Source of the DNA: Cryptomeria japonica
Lineage: Eukaryota; Streptophyta; Pinopsida; Cupressales; Cupressaceae
Length of the DNA stretch: 64,000 nucleotides
NCBI RefSeq assembly: GCF_030272615.1
Contig: NC_081408.1
Span: 308,956,450 to 309,020,449, forward strand
Reading direction: 5' to 3'
Every line of letters starts with the position of its first letter. Positions within the stretch are counted from its first letter, which is position 1. A program made the translations under genes and the position numbers. The notes beneath the pieces were generated by a model. The model had not been told where the DNA came from, did no database searches, and saw only the letters and a program-made list of their open reading frames with translations. Positions 38,030 to 51,825 of this stretch are shown here, one piece after another.

Positions 38030-38472
38030 TGTAGAGTATTTCAAGAACACGAAAAATACCTTTCAAATGCAAATTTAGGGCTTTCTGATTCTGCTTCACT
38101 CCACTCTCCGTTGGTTGCCAAATCACCACTTTTTGTTCTCCACTACCACTTGCAAACTGGATTTGAATCTCTTTCAAGGTTTATCAATTTCTTGAAATCT
38201 TAGCTCAAATCGCCCTTTCTTCGCTCTGCACTTGAAAAATTTTCTTCGCTTGAAAACAGATAGTGAGAAATGATTTGAAATAGGCCTTTATACATGTCTC
38301 TCACCTACCGCCATTAATGCTCCTCTATTAGGGCATAAATCCTAATTTGCATTTCTACCATTTCTAGTCTTTTGCCAAGCGATAGGTATTGCATACTGGT
38401 TAAGGTCTTTTACTGATGTAAATTGGGGGTTCGAAAGCATTTCGTCGTTTGCTCCCACTAAGCCTTTGAGGC

Positions 38473-39750
38473 TTAGTTTGCTAGTTCCGATATTTCCACA
38501 CTAGGTACAGAAATCGGTTCCTCTTCCAACATTGTTGGTTTCTTCCTCCAGGTTTTGTTCATGTCCCCCTGAACTTTTTCAACATCGATTTCTCCTTCCT
38601 GAGTGACTGGTATATCATCAAATATACTTTTTGTGCTTCTGTAGAATCTTGCAATGTGACCCAGTTTGTTGCAGTGATAGCAAACAAGTCAAGGTGCTCT
38701 TCAAGGTCCATTGTACATGTTTCCATTCTTCCTTTTGCATGTTGCAGCAGTGTGACCATGACCATGATAGATCATACAATTTTCTCTCCATCTGGTTGCC
38801 GCTTGATGGCCACCACTTCTTGACTGATGATTGAAGACATTAAACCGGTTGTGGTTCTGGTTCACAAAAGGTTCAGGACTAGTTCCTTGGGTCCTTTGAG
38901 GATATCTTCCAGTGTTATCCATCACACACCTACATTCAAATGCTCTATGTCCAAACTTGTTGCATGCATAACAATGACCATTGAACTTATTGGATCTAGG
39001 TACATTGTTGATAAAATATGGAAAATTATTGTAGGCTTTGCTCTTACATACATTGGTAGTGTGTCCTTCTTTAAGACAGTTAAAGAAAATAGGTTTGAAT
39101 TTTTGCTTACCTTTTCCTTTGAGTGTCGGTTGCTTCTTTGATGCTTCACCATTTGTTCCTAAGGATTCTCCTTCCTCATGTCCAGAGAAACCAAGACCAT
39201 TGGTATTCTTTGCCAGTCTAGATGACTCAAGCTTTTGCTCTAGCTTGACAATACTTTTGCCAAACTTAGCAAGTATTTCCTTTGACTCAGAGAGTTATTT
39301 GGAAATAGCAGTATTTGTCTCCATAAGACTTGCATTTTTAGAGATGGCTATGTTCAGTTCACCTTGCATGTCTTCCTTTTCCATTCTTCTCTCATGAAGG
39401 CGAGCAGTCAATGCACTAATCTCTTGTTTCAACTTGGAGATCTCATGATCTCTATCCTTTATCTGATCTTCAACTTTCCTATAGTTCTCAAGCTCTTGAC
39501 TAAACCGAATAGTTAGTCCTTCCAACTCCTTTCTCAGGTTGGAGTTTGATTCATTCAACTTATTTACTTCTGCTATCATGGCTTCCATATTAGCTTCATC
39601 TTCAGAACTACTTTCAAATAGCTCCATCAGCTTTTCTGCATGTTCTCTCCTTTTTGCTTGAGATGCCTTGTATTTGACCATAAGATCATCATAGGCTTGC
39701 TCAAACTTAGTGAGCTATTGAGTAAGTTCCCTCATGGTGTATTCCCCCAT
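38473..39750 (-). pseudogene. C1 gag-like protein: coiled coil plus zinc knuckles
   Basis: Frame from ATG 39,750 (MGEYTMRELTQ) to TAA 38,473, 425 codons, no frameshift. Internal stops at 39,715 (TAG), 39,295 (TAA), 38,701 and 38,689 (both TGA) are all C-to-T explicable. Residues 20-170 form a long coiled coil (ELEGLTIRFSQELENYRKVE). Zinc knuckles follow: a degraded FFNCLKEGHTTNVC, an intact CYACNKFGHRAFEC, a variant CMIYHGHGHTAATC and CYHCNKLGHIARFY (last Cys lost). The usual copia gag N-terminal domain was not seen. Probable role: RNA binding and assembly in particles supplied by another element. Confidence 0.85.
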
Positions 39751-39785
39751 ATCTCTTTCCAAGTGGTTAAACTTATAGAAAGGTA

Positions 39786-39798
39786 GGCTCTGATACCA
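39786..39798 (-). promoter_or_regulatory. C1 primer binding site (initiator tRNA-Met)
   Basis: Minus-strand TGGTATCAGAGCC, two bases inside the 5' LTR. Confidence 0.9.
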
Positions 39799-39800
39799 AT

Positions 39801-40974
39801 TGATGAATACTAAGAGGGGGGGTGAATTAGTATGTCAATAATCACTACACTAAAACACTTCCATGGTCTAAAGATAAACCAGTAAAATAGTCTATTAGAT
39901 AGACTGGTTACCACACATGCAAACCAAAATGCAAATAAAGCATTCACCCACAAAAGTAATACAACCATAACATGAGATATTTGATGTGGAAACCCAACTG
40001 GGAAAAACCACAGTGAGATGGAACTCACAAGTCACTATCTGCAGAATAGAAACCAGACCGGTTAAGGTCAGACCAGTTAAGGTCTTACAATGTTCTTCAC
40101 CAGAACAGATCCTGTTAGAAATCTCAATCTCTATTAGGAGATAAGTCCGATTAAAGACTACCTTGTTAGAGGATTTTAGATTCACACGTGTGAACCACCT
40201 TGTTAGAGGATTTTACAAAGTCTTTGAGGCCTACCTGATTAAGGGCTACAGACTTGTCAAAGATGTGAGTAATCAACAAGTGTTTGATCTATCTAAAAGC
40301 ACAAACTGCTTGGTTAGATCCAGTATTGCTCATAGTTAATGCATTCCAGCATTACTTCAGTCTTCTCACTCTCTCTCAGTTACAACTTGATCTTCTCAGA
40401 TAAGATCATTCTTACAACAACTCAACAACCATCTTAAACCCTAGAATGACATTAATCCTTTTAGCAACAACTTAAAACCCTAGACATGATGTCCTTTTAA
40501 AGGAATCTGATTTCATGTCGGTCAAATAGGATTACATTACAATTTCCTAGGTTTAATGAATCTAGACATACTTAGTAACATGACACAAAAAGCACCGTCA
40601 ATGTGTCAGCACCGTCAAACAATTGGTGGATTGGTAGCTCATCACAAAATACTGGTTGGTAACTCATCACAGAGTATTACCTATTCATACAAAATACCGG
40701 TTGTCAGTTTGACAAAAATGAAGACTGGTAAGAATGTGTTGTGCCGCTTTGCTCCCTCGTACCGCTTGGGATCTACAAACTAGTTGAGGTTGACATGCCA
40801 CTTCAGACCGGGAAACACATTCTGCAAAATCACCACTAGTCTAAAGACTAGAATACAACATATCGGTTGGAACAAATACCGGTTGAGCTCAAGCTCATAC
40901 ATATAAAGGGGATCTCAATACAAGTGTGTGTCCATCAATGACAATCACAACATAAATAAACAAAAATGCCAACA
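39801..40974 (-). repeat. C1 5' LTR (1,174 bp)
   Basis: Homologous to 33,057-34,246. It is 16 bp shorter overall, in part because it has one accggttaaggtc copy fewer. Confidence 0.92.
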
Positions 40975-41260
40975 AACCTAACCTCATCAACTTATCTAAA
41001 CACCTAATACATGCTTAAAAACACTTAGTAAACATGTTTCAATGCTTTGGAAAGCATTTGGAGACCTTTTAGGCAATTTTACACATTTTTGCCAAAATTG
41101 TCAACTCAAGGCCTGAAAGGCAAAACTTGACCTCTTGAGCACAAAATGAGATCAAAACCACTAGAAAAGACACACAAAAACCTAAAACAACATCACACAC
41201 CTAACACAAGATATTACAAACATGAAAGCATGAAATACTCAACTAGGTGCTCCTGCACCA
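40975..41260 (-). repeat. G1 5' LTR, right piece
   Basis: Resumes with the duplicated aacct, then taacctcatcaacttatc as in the left LTR at 26,440 onward. It ends ctcctgcacca at 41,260, followed by the G1 target duplication atttt. Confidence 0.92.
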
Positions 41261-41372
41261 ATTTTATTATCCAGGTTAGTTGTTAGTTTAGTTGTGTTAC
41301 TACAAGACTAGTATATGTAGCTACATTGATGAAGAGATTCATCAATCCTTGCCATATCTTATGTCAACTTAG
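41261..41372 (-). pseudogene. E0 ORF2, middle fragment
   Basis: Between the G1 and S1 insertions. The minus frame entering from 42,858 continues at 41,367 after removal of one cttag copy, and leaves toward 24,600. It contains MARIDESLHQ and two stops at probable Gln codons (TAA, TAG). Confidence 0.65.
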
Positions 41373-42857
41373 TATAGTGTCATAAATTGTACACCCTTGC
41401 TAGTGTGGTACAATTTCACACTTAGGTTAGCACCCGCCTTAGTGTGTTTTGCATCTTGCATTATTATTTCCTTTTAAGTATTTAATTAATTAATTTAATT
41501 TAATCTAAAGTCATATTTCATCACTCCCCACATTATAAAGTTGGGCCCTTTACCCTAAGTGTGCCCCTTTTTTATTTTATTCCTCCAATAAATCATTTAA
41601 TCATAAACCCTAATTATGTCCTATTTCAACCTTTAAGGCCCGATTTCATATATCAAAACACCTCTAAATTAGTTGTAACTTTTGGATTCACTCTAATATC
41701 ATCATATCTAACAGCCCTAAAAATTTGGTGAAAAGTTGGTTGGACTGTAGTAGGAGTGTACATGGTCCTTGGCTTTTTTCTTGAAATTTCGGGAGAATAA
41801 TTCTATGATATTATAATGCTTAACCCCAAAAGATTGGTGGGAAATTAAATTCCTAGCTCGGCCCAAAGATGGCATCAAGTCAAAATTAAGATCTAGGGTT
41901 TCATACATAAGAGCTCTCTTTCTTCATTTGAAGGAATCTATCTAATCAAATATAGGAAAAGGTTGTTGGAGCAAGCACAATGAGACTTCTATGTAGTGAA
42001 AGAGAAGCCTATGTGGAGTCTTCAACAACATTCAACAACATTTCATGAAGAATTCATCATCAATTAGGAGCCCTGAAGACATTGAAGAGTAATAGGAGAT
42101 CTAGTGGCAATATCTCTCCCTTGAGGATTGCTCTAGTTTCTTTCATTTTAGGATCTTGCATTCACACAAGGTTCTAGCACACACATTTTCAGTACATTAT
42201 CATCTATTTGTGGAGGTGGAAGTCACCAACATAGGGATTTGATTGAGGCAAAACCCTACATAGCTTCTCAAACCTTCCCTTTTCAGTTGCAGGTGCAAAA
42301 ACAAGCATCTAGAAGCAGTTTCAGATCTGGAAAAGGCACTAGAACCACCCACAAGTCTCAAATTTGTAGAAAAATATCAAGGACAGGGGCATGGCACCCC
42401 GGTCCCCCTCAAAATCAGTCATTTTCAATAAGTTTCAGCTTCAGGACCTTCAAATTCCATCTCTCCAGTTACAACTCTTTGTCATATTATTAGGGACAGT
42501 GGCATGGTGCCCTAGTCCTAGTCAGTTTGGCTTAGTTTGTAGCATCAGGTACACATCCAAAATCCTCCCCCTTTCATTCTTTCAACATCTTAGTTTCAGA
42601 TCTGCAAATTTGTTCAATTTCAAGTTCATTTGTGCTTTATTCTTCATCTCCTAGTCTAGTTGATCATTCAAACCCTAGTTTCTCTCATCATTTGCAACAA
42701 GAGGAATAGAAACCCTAAGAGGTAATCCTTGGCTCTCTCTTTCTCACAAGAAGTAGCCAAAGTGATCTATCTCCCTAGGCTCTTTTGTATTCCCAATGTG
42801 TTGGCAAAAGTGGGATTAGGTCCCAGTCACCCGGTCTCGCTTTTTCCTGCCTCTACA
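41373..42857 (+). mobile_element. S1, solo LTR inserted in E0 ORF2
   Basis: 1,485 bp with perfect 5-bp duplication cttag (41,368-41,372 and 42,858-42,862), ends TA...CA (the first G probably decayed to A) and no internal coding. It holds two copies of a ggacaggggcatgg palindrome (42,381 and 42,494) and words shared with the LTR-like DNA at 2,864-4,984. The plus orientation rests on that similarity. A solo LTR arises by recombination between the two LTRs of a full element. Confidence 0.82.
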
Positions 42858-43931
42858 CTTAGCTTTGTCGAATGTGATCATATTATCATAGGTGACCTTT
42901 CTAGTTGTATTATACCTTTCCACCAATTGTCGGTTTGACACTTATTGAATATTTTTATACTCTTTTTCAATGTGCTTAGTCTAACCTTTCAACTTATTGG
43001 ATGGACTTGCAACCTGATCTATCTTGCATTCCAGTGCAAGCTACTGCAAAATTGGAATAGCCTAGTCAATAACCTATTTATCCTCTAATCCTCCCTTCCT
43101 CAATTTCTGAGCCACAACAAACATCAATTCAAAATTTCTCAGTTGCTCAATATTCTTATTCCCAAAATGACCAAAATCTTCGTGACTGGATGAGTCAAGT
43201 ACCAACAATGAGAGACCAATAGCTAGTGAAGGTGTCAGTACCCTGACTTTAGTCTGTTCATCCTGACCTTTCTCTTCTGTCTTATGTTCAATTGCATCCT
43301 TTACCTTATCCTCAGCACTAGTGGCTTCGCCACTTGGTACAATTATTTCTGCAGACTCTACCTCATGAATTTCAATTGTATCAACATCAATTACTAGAGG
43401 AGGATTACCTTCTATCGGTATGTTGATCTCTACATCATGTAAATGTGTTACTGTCAGAGGAATGTCCTTAATTAATTTTTGTTCCAAAACCAATGGATCT
43501 CCACCTAGTATACCTTTACCCTTAGCATCAATCGGGATGTCTAGAATGTCAGACTTAGGTGATGTATCCGGTGATGTAAAGAAACCTAGTTTATCAACAA
43601 AGAACTTAACCCAAGCCTCATGAGTTTCCTTGACTATCTCATTTACTCTGCCCACCATAAGACTTATATGTTGGTGTCTACTCTAGAAAATTATTTTGTT
43701 AGAAAAATCTAAACACTATTGCATCTCATCTCTAGTAATAGCACCACAAATAGTTAATAATTCTTGAAACTTTATATGTTTGTCTTCCTCAATAGCAAAC
43801 AATCTCCTAGAATCTAACTTGTTATACAAATGTGTCTATATTTGCTTCTCAATCTCAAGTAAAGATTTCTTATATATGTCTAAGTATAACAAAATTGATT
43901 CTTCTATCTCCTTTTGCTCTTTATCATCCAT
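42858..43931 (-). pseudogene. E0 ORF2, N-terminal fragment
   Basis: Minus frame from ATG 43,931 (MDDKEQKEIEESILLYLD) through 358 codons to the S1 site. The longest stop-free part is 43,658-43,074, with VNEIVKETHEAWVKFFVDKL and an acidic/Val-Ile-rich middle. Stops are TAG or TAA at probable Gln codons. The frame may extend upstream of 43,931 through further stops, so the start is tentative. No recognised domain. Its position after gag equals that of C1 ORF2, suggesting the two are counterparts; sequence similarity by eye is not convincing. Confidence 0.65.
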
Positions 43932-44055
43932 ATCGCCATAAACTCTCGTTGCTTCGCTTTGAGTACTATGTGATCAGAAATGAAGCAACTTATCCTTTTT
44001 ATCCTATGAAACCCTAATTCCTTATTGACATTAATGAATGTCGACATATCATACA
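43932..44055 (-). other. E0 gag-ORF2 spacer, left part
   Basis: Joins 62,597 onward across the G2 insertion. Flanks are ataca (44,051-44,055) and atacc (62,597-62,601), a target duplication with one mismatch. Confidence 0.6.
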
Positions 44056-44144
44056 TGTGTGTGTGAAAAGTGGAATAAGGATCTGTATCTGTTGGACACA
44101 ACACTTCAATTAAGTCATTACATGTATGGTTAGACAAATATAAG
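44056..44144 (-). repeat. G2 3' LTR, left piece
   Basis: tgtgtgtgtgaaaagtggaa onward matches 61,444 onward until ataag at 44,144, where S2 starts. Confidence 0.9.
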
Positions 44145-47120
44145 TGTGAGGCCCTACCCCGATTCAGTTTGACATTTTCAGTTATTTGCCTATTGAGACT
44201 ATTATGGTTGTTTTACTTTATGCATTATGGACTTAGAACTTATATGATCTCATGATTTGGATCACACTGACACTTGTTGATGTTTTATTTCATGCATGAT
44301 GATTATGAAACTTTAGATATGATTTCTAGAATAGAATTACATTATGATGGTGAATGTCATTTGCAGGATTTTATTTTGATAAAAGAAAAATGATGCATAT
44401 TTATGAATGGTTCATTTTTGGGAAATTATGTTGTTTGCTTATGTGAAATTGAATGTGAAAACAAATGAGGAATTGAATTATTGTTGCCTAATGTATGAGT
44501 GTTTGATTTGCAATGGAATCCATGTATTTGATTATGAATAATTGTGACTGTTTGGAGTTACTAATGTGTTAATTGAGATGCGCAGGAAAATTATCCATGT
44601 GACCATGGAATTTATGGAGAACCAAGTCTAGACCAGTGTGCGTTTGTTAAGCCGGGAGTTGTCTATTTGGAGAGACAACACCCTTCCCTTGTAATGTATT
44701 TTATTTGTGATGTGTATAATGCTTGAGTGTAAAATTTAATTTATATGTCAATATGTAATCCTTCAAGGGACAATTTCCATGTGTAATTTTTATATTGTAT
44801 TTTTGTTGTGTCACTTGACACATGTGCTGATTTAGTGTCATTGATTTTGACTTGTCTCTTGGAGGGAGTTTTGTTTCTACCAAAGCCAATTCAAAAAAAT
44901 GAGTGTGGTCCCAAATCTGCCTTGGGTAGGGAGTCATGGGAGTGGTCAACTCATGCTTGACCCGTAGGTAAACTTCAGTGGAGTTTCCAAAGGGTTTAAT
45001 GGACTCCTAGGGTAAGTTTTTAGGCTTTTCCAAAGGTCCTAAGGGTATACCTATGGGTTAGGGGTGTTTTGAAACATGTGGCTTCTCCCATGTGACTATG
45101 TAGTCACTTCAAAAAGTGATAATTCCAAGATGCACGAAAATTGAACTTAGAAAGTTCTTCCTAGGATAGAGAACCTTCCCTTTAGGAGTTAAACTCTCTT
45201 CCCCATCCTCTTCCACCTTTTCCCTTTCCAATTTGAGTAATGTGCAAGAGTTTGGGAAGGGCAACCAATGGGAACTCACATCTCACCCAAGGGGTTGGGA
45301 AGTGTGTGAGAGGCCTTCTTAGGCAAGAATTTGCAAACTTAGTGAGTAATCACCCACTCTCCTTTCTTGGAGATTTTGGCTTGTTTGAGAAAGTTAGTAG
45401 AAGATTTAGCACTTTTGGTGGAATTTGGAGGAAGTTAGGGTGGAATTGGGTAGCTCATCCCCAACTAAAGTTAGCAAACCTTTTGGCAGAATTAGGTTGG
45501 TTACTCCCTTCTTTCTCTTATTATGTTGAAAATGATAGTTTATGTTGTTTTGTAACAAGAAAAGAGTTGCTTGAAAGATTGTGTATTTATGAAGTTTTTG
45601 TGTTGAAGTAAAATGTATAGTTTTTCCTTTCTATGTGTTTGTTGTGTTTCTTGTTGTTTTTGGGAGTGTCCAAGATCTCCTATCCTTGGGAGGGTAGGAA
45701 GATCTTAGGGTGGAAGGAGTTTGACAGCCATGGGTGAGAGGCTCTCCTTATGGAGAGTGTTCTCAAGGGAGTCCTTGGTGACCCTTGATGCATAGCCTTG
45801 TGTATGCATTTGGGGGTCATAAGGGGAGCATATATGGCCTTGAGCCTTTTTGGGGGGCATAAGGTTTGTGAAATGTTTGGGTTGCATTTGTGTTGCCATG
45901 AGGTGGCTAATGTAGTATTGTTCTTTTGGCATGCATTCTCCCCATTGGTACATGGTCCACTTCCACCCATGGAAGAGTCACCATGAAAGTGGTGAATGTG
46001 AAGCTTGGGAAGGGGAAATTTGATTGTAAATATGTTCCTATGTTTTATAGTGGTTTTGCATGTTTGTAGCCCGTCTAGTGCTTGGTTCTCCAAGCTCGGG
46101 GGTGGCTTCTAGTAAGCCTAGGCTGGGAGGTGAGCTTCCCATGGTCAAAACATGTTTTTAATGCAGGTTGCAAGGGAATGGGAAAAGATGGATTAAAGAG
46201 CTATGTGGCTGATTTTTGTTGCAGCAAAATGTTTAAAAGATAGGGGAGAAATGGAAGCATTCAATGTTGTAGTATTTTCCTTAAAAAAAAAAAGGGGGTT
46301 GTAGTATTTTTAAGTAACTATGTAGAGAAACACATTGTAGGGTGTTCAACCCATTTGTATTCAAGATTATTTTTGTGTACATGAAATTACTTGATTTCTA
46401 CTTGATAATGAAATATTTGTTGCTTTCTATCCCTATTTCTAGTAGTTGCTAATGAAAAAGTAATGTATTTGATTTTATGAAAAATTTTATGTTGCAAAGG
46501 AATAGTAAATGCATTCTATTTTACATGTATTCTGCAAATAGATGAAAACTAAGTTGCTGTAAATTTAAATGAAAACAGTCCATTATTTATCTATTTAATG
46601 CTGCCAAGAAATTTATTAAAAAGTCTTTTAAAGTTGATGTTTATTGCAGAAATCAAAACTGATTAAAATAGTTCCTTTCTTTCAAAAGAATATTTAGTTT
46701 TTTAATATTTATTACTTTCAAATGATAGTTGGACAAACTGGTTTTAGATACAGTTCTGAAAATATTTTAAAACAGCAAGAAAATCTGTTAATCTTGTTAA
46801 ACCATTCCTTTATATATATATATATATATATATTGTTTAACCATTAAAGAATCTGTTACAAAAAGGATATATTGGTAAATCTGGTTTTACTATACAAAAA
46901 AAAAACATAAAAGAAGACTTTCAGGTATAATATATTACTTAGGGAGATAACAGATTTAACCTCCTATCTAACTCATCCAAACAAAAAGAATAATATATTT
47001 ATAAATACACAAATATATATATATATGCATATATATATAAATATATAGATGCATGTATATATATAAGATTTCTGCACTGTAAAGGCATTCTGTTTATACC
47101 TCAAGAAATCATGCAAATGC

Positions 47121-47356
<236 letters not shown>

Positions 47357-47469
47357 ATTACAAGATGTTATTAAAGAAAAACAATATAACTCAAATACTG
47401 GCCGCGGAAATAAACTCCTTTTTAAAAACCCTGCGAAAAAAATGAACACCGCACAGCAAGGAAAGGGGG

Positions 47470-47700
47470 GGGGGGGGGCTAGGGTTGCGGGCCGTAGCGC
47501 CGGGCGGCGGCGGCCGTAGCCTGCGGCGCCCCGCAGACTGCGGGCTGCGACGCCGCAGCCTGCGGGAGCCGCAGCCTGCGGCGGCGCCGTTCGCAGCGGC
47601 GGTGCCCCGCGCCGCTGACGCCTGCCTCCCCATCTTCTCTCTCCGCAGAACCTCCGTGCCTCCCTCTCTGCTCCGCCCTCCAGGGTAACAATGCGACACA
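47470..47700. other. GC-rich, CpG-dense island in S2
   Basis: About 230 bp dense in CG and gcctgcggc-type words in an otherwise AT-rich window. Open frames on both strands run through it, including minus-strand frames of about 190 residues, but these are Arg/Ala/Gly-biased and motif-free. A promoter-like or 5' untranslated region is a reasonable guess; direction unknown. Confidence 0.6.
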
Positions 47701-48016
47701 ACAAAAAAAAAATGAACCGCGTGGGGGTTGAGACGCTCAGTCTCCTCTTCGACCGTCTCCCCTCGGCCGCCGCTCCACCCTGCGTGTGGCACGCACACAC
47801 AGAGGACGAAAGTAATGGAAAGAAAAAAAAAATATGCAAGTGTTAAACATGTCGCCCTAACCCTAGTCCGGTTAGGGCAACGCCCACATAAATTTTTAAA
47901 TAACCATGTGTGGAATGGGGGGGGGAAAAAATATATATATATATCATATAAAAGGGGGCCCAATACCCCACCTTCCTTGGAGAAACAATTTGGTATGAGG
48001 CAATGATATAGAACAG

Positions 48017-48230
<214 letters not shown>

Positions 48231-48702
48231 GGGATCAAATTAATATTTAAAATGTTTCAAAATTGTTATATGTTAAGTATGAATACTTTCGCTAAACATT
48301 GGGCAATGAAGAAGAAGGCTTAATAAAAGGATTTAAATTCTTAGCGGACCAAAAAAAAAAAAATAGTAATAATAAGATAGATTTTAAACGTTTATATTCG
48401 AGTTAAACTCGCCATTATGATTTGTAGTTTAATTATTATGGAAGCTTAGTGAACCTCCGTTTTGGGTGAAATCGTAGTTCATTGATAACTTAGTTAACTC
48501 CTCTTCCTAAACTGAATTTAATCACCTGATTGACTCAAACACAGTTATGACCTAGGCCAAATGCATTCTTTATTTAAGTTAATCGCACTAAGATGCATTA
48601 TATTATAATAGTTAGTCGATAATTAGTTAAGTAGGTCGTTAACTAGTTAAGTATTTTTTTTAAAAAAAAAATTCCGTTCGTGCCCAAGAGTTGGGCACGA
48701 CA

Positions 48703-49771
48703 ATAAGCATGAATAATAAAACCATAACAAATCGACCAATTTCCTTCTAAAAGATACGAGTATAAGATTGCTCTCAGATTTTTATAATCAATACCAGTGA
48801 CTAGACTACACCAAGATGAAGGATTTAATCTATATGAGCATGATATGAAACTATATGGATGCAAGATGGATGAATAATTCAACCAATAACGGATTCAAGC
48901 AATAATGGATTCAAGCAATATGGATGCAAATAATCTAAAAAAAGCACAATATATTCAATGACTCCAAAGCAAAAATCAGCATAATAATAATCTCCAAACA
49001 TGTTCTCAAAAATCTATTGGGTAAATTGGATGAGAGCTTAAGGCTGAATTTATAGAGAATTACAAGAGAGATGATGAAAAAGCTCAATTTAGGATTAATT
49101 GAAAATAATTGAGAAATCATGTTCAGTTAACTTTGAGATAGATTCCAATTATAGTTTAATTGAAATGCATTTAGATAGGAAGTTCAAGCTGGATCAGAAA
49201 TAAGAATTAATTAATTCCATGCACTTGTGATAAAAATAGATAATTCTTTGATTTATTCAAGAAAAAAGTCTTTTCAATGCAACTGAACTTCTTTTTTTGA
49301 AAAGCTTTCAGTTCCAATTTTAGAGAATGATCAATAATTCATTTAATTGTTTTTCTGATTTCAAGTTCTAAATTTAGAAAAAGAAATAATATCTCAAGTT
49401 TGATTTCTCTCTCAATTCAATTGTTTTATTTTATTTTCAATGCAACTCTTGCTTTGTAATTAATTCCTCTTTTGTAATAAATTAATTCCTTTTTTGCATG
49501 ATTAAATGGCAAATTTATCAATTAATTAAATATACAAGGATATTTAATAAATTAAAATAGGATAATTGATCAAAATGATTTTCTTGGAATGATTCAATTA
49601 ATTAAATAAATATTTAATTAATATTGAGTAATTGACTTGCCATGTGATATTTGATGATTAAACAATTAATAATGTGCTCAAAGATTGATTTAATTGCCTT
49701 TGGTTAGGACCTTGGTGATGTTGTCGAGATTAGGGGCCCATGGTTTAGATGACCATTTTTAGGGTATTACA
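48703..49771 (-). repeat. G2 3' LTR, right piece
   Basis: Resumes ataagcatgaataataaaa and ends agggtattaca at 49,771. It matches 61,531-62,596. The minus-strand purine tract CAAAGATGGGCAAA abuts it inside the element. Confidence 0.92.
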
Positions 49772-51750
49772 TTTGCCCATCTTTGAATTAATGTGCGAGC
49801 AACGCATTGGTTCAAAGAATATGTGATGTCTAGTAGATGCCAGTTCTGAACTTGATTGATCACGAACCAGATGAAAAGCAAGGTGTTTAGCTTGATTTGA
49901 AGCGATGAAGCTAAACATAGTCTAATTAAAGCGATACAGATCCTAAACTTGATTGAACTAGGAACAATAGAGAGAAAAGATACTAAACTTGAACTTGATT
50001 GATCAAGAAGCAGATCTTACTGATCTAGAACTTGATTTAACTAGACACAGCGAACGAAGATAAAATCGATCTTGAACTTGATGGATCAAGACATGATGAG
50101 TGAAGATAAATTGTCCAGCTTGATTTGATGCGATGAAACTGAACACCTACTTAGATCGAGAGTGTGATCGAAGATACTCTTTAAACCCTTGATTGAGTTT
50201 AAACAAATAATTAGCTTGATGAAAAGCGATGAAACTGATTAACGTTAAGAGACTGATTCAGATGAAGAAAAATATCAGCTTGATTTGAAGGGATGAAACT
50301 GATATGCCGCTAGTGATTGAATTTGATTCAAATGAACGAGAGATCTCAACTTGATATAAAGCGATGAAGCTGAGATGCCCCTTAGCAATAACAATTTTTT
50401 TTAATTTTCTTTAGTTGAAAATATTTTTGCTCAAATTTTGATGAAGATTTGAAAAATTTCTCGACTTTGAAGATGTGAGGTCATAAGGTCACGAGTGCGA
50501 AATCGAAAGATAGCAAGGGTACATGATTATAGGCAATTTTTAGCGATGATAATGATTTGAGCACAAATGATTCAGAGGAATTTTAAAAATTTGGTGTTGA
50601 TGTTGAAGTTGAGTGCAAAGTTGTTTTGTAGAATGAAATTGAGATACAACATTGATTACTGAGAAATTGAGCGCAATTAGAAGAAAGAATGAGCATTCAA
50701 TGAAAAGCGCTAAGTGGTCCAAATTTTGTGAAATTGACTAGCAAAATGATCTCAGATTTCAATTTCGATCCCGAAAATGGAATCGGAATGGGCAAATTAG
50801 CTAAGGGTACAATTTTCATGTCCATCGGAGCAAGTTGAAAAATTAGGGTTTTGGCTATATAAGGGGTAAAAGTGTCATTTTCAAGTCATTTTAACCTCCC
50901 AAGTTTGAAAATTCAAAAAGCCTTATGCGAAGAAAAATGGTGGTTCCCACTCGTGAGCATCGATTCAAGTGCCAGAGACGACATAATCGACCCTGGAACT
51001 ATGAGCCAATGGTAAGTGATCGATCTTAAGCCTCTTTATGTTCTCAATTTTGAATTTTTTTGTTGATTTTTCAAGTTTTTGGCACGTTGAAGTCGGGTTT
51101 TCACATTTTTTCATGCGAGACAGGATCTTGTCTCGTACGAAAAACTGTTAAAGTTTGTTTTGTTGTTTAGGGTCATTAGTTTTGTCGTGCGACACCTACC
51201 CTTCTATCGTATGACAACATTCATAAGAGACCATTTTGTCGTTCAAAGTCTATTCTTGTGTCATATGGGGATCTTTTGTCATACGAAGTCCATTCCTGAC
51301 TTGTACGACTTTTTGTTCTTTTGTGTTTTGTCATTTGGAAAACAGTGAGCATTTTTGAAGGTCCAAACTTGAAATTTTGACTTGGCAATTAACGTAGTTG
51401 AATTTGTGTGATGTTTTACTTCTCTTGTAGGCTTATTTGGAATGTTTATGATACTCCATTGTTTGATTTTTGCAGGTTCGATTGCCTCATGTTCTTTTCT
51501 ACAAGGCAAGGGCATTTTCTCTCTTTTTCTCCTTTTTTTTTCTAGACTTTTTATGATTTTTTTTCAGGACTTTTCAGCTCTACAGGTTGTTGGAGCAGAG
51601 AATGTTAAGTGAAGAATTTCTTCAAGTGGGTGGTGTTAATTGGTTCATGGAGTTTTTCTCCTTCCGATGTTGAGAGCTAATAGGCACTAGAGCCAAATAC
51701 TGCAATAATGATGTAGGGAACTAGCCAGTTGGGTTCAAAATTTCCTTTGT
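49772..51750 (-). other. G2 3' untranslated region with hairpin array
   Basis: No coding region. 49,840-50,380 holds a series of short hairpins around a conserved CTTGATT loop core (best arms at 49,885-49,916, 50,180-50,203, 50,272-50,305 and 50,343-50,376). 51,120-51,320 holds variants of TCRTAYGAC. Hypervariable, repeat-bearing 3' UTRs are known from Ogre/Tat elements. Confidence 0.75.
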
Positions 51751-51825
51751 TGTCTCAAAACTGTTGATTTTTAGGATTTTCTCTCAGAACTAGGTCACCA
51801 ACCTGAAATTCTCTTTGTCGAACTT

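Noticed and set aside
45240-45611. 123-residue plus-strand frame in S2 as a host gene
   Set aside because: No recognised domain, no supporting gene structure visible, and it lies inside an insertion with a target duplication.
47854-47878. Telomere-like CCCTAACCCTA
   Set aside because: Only about one and a half plant telomere-like units, inside a hairpin; not an interstitial telomere array.
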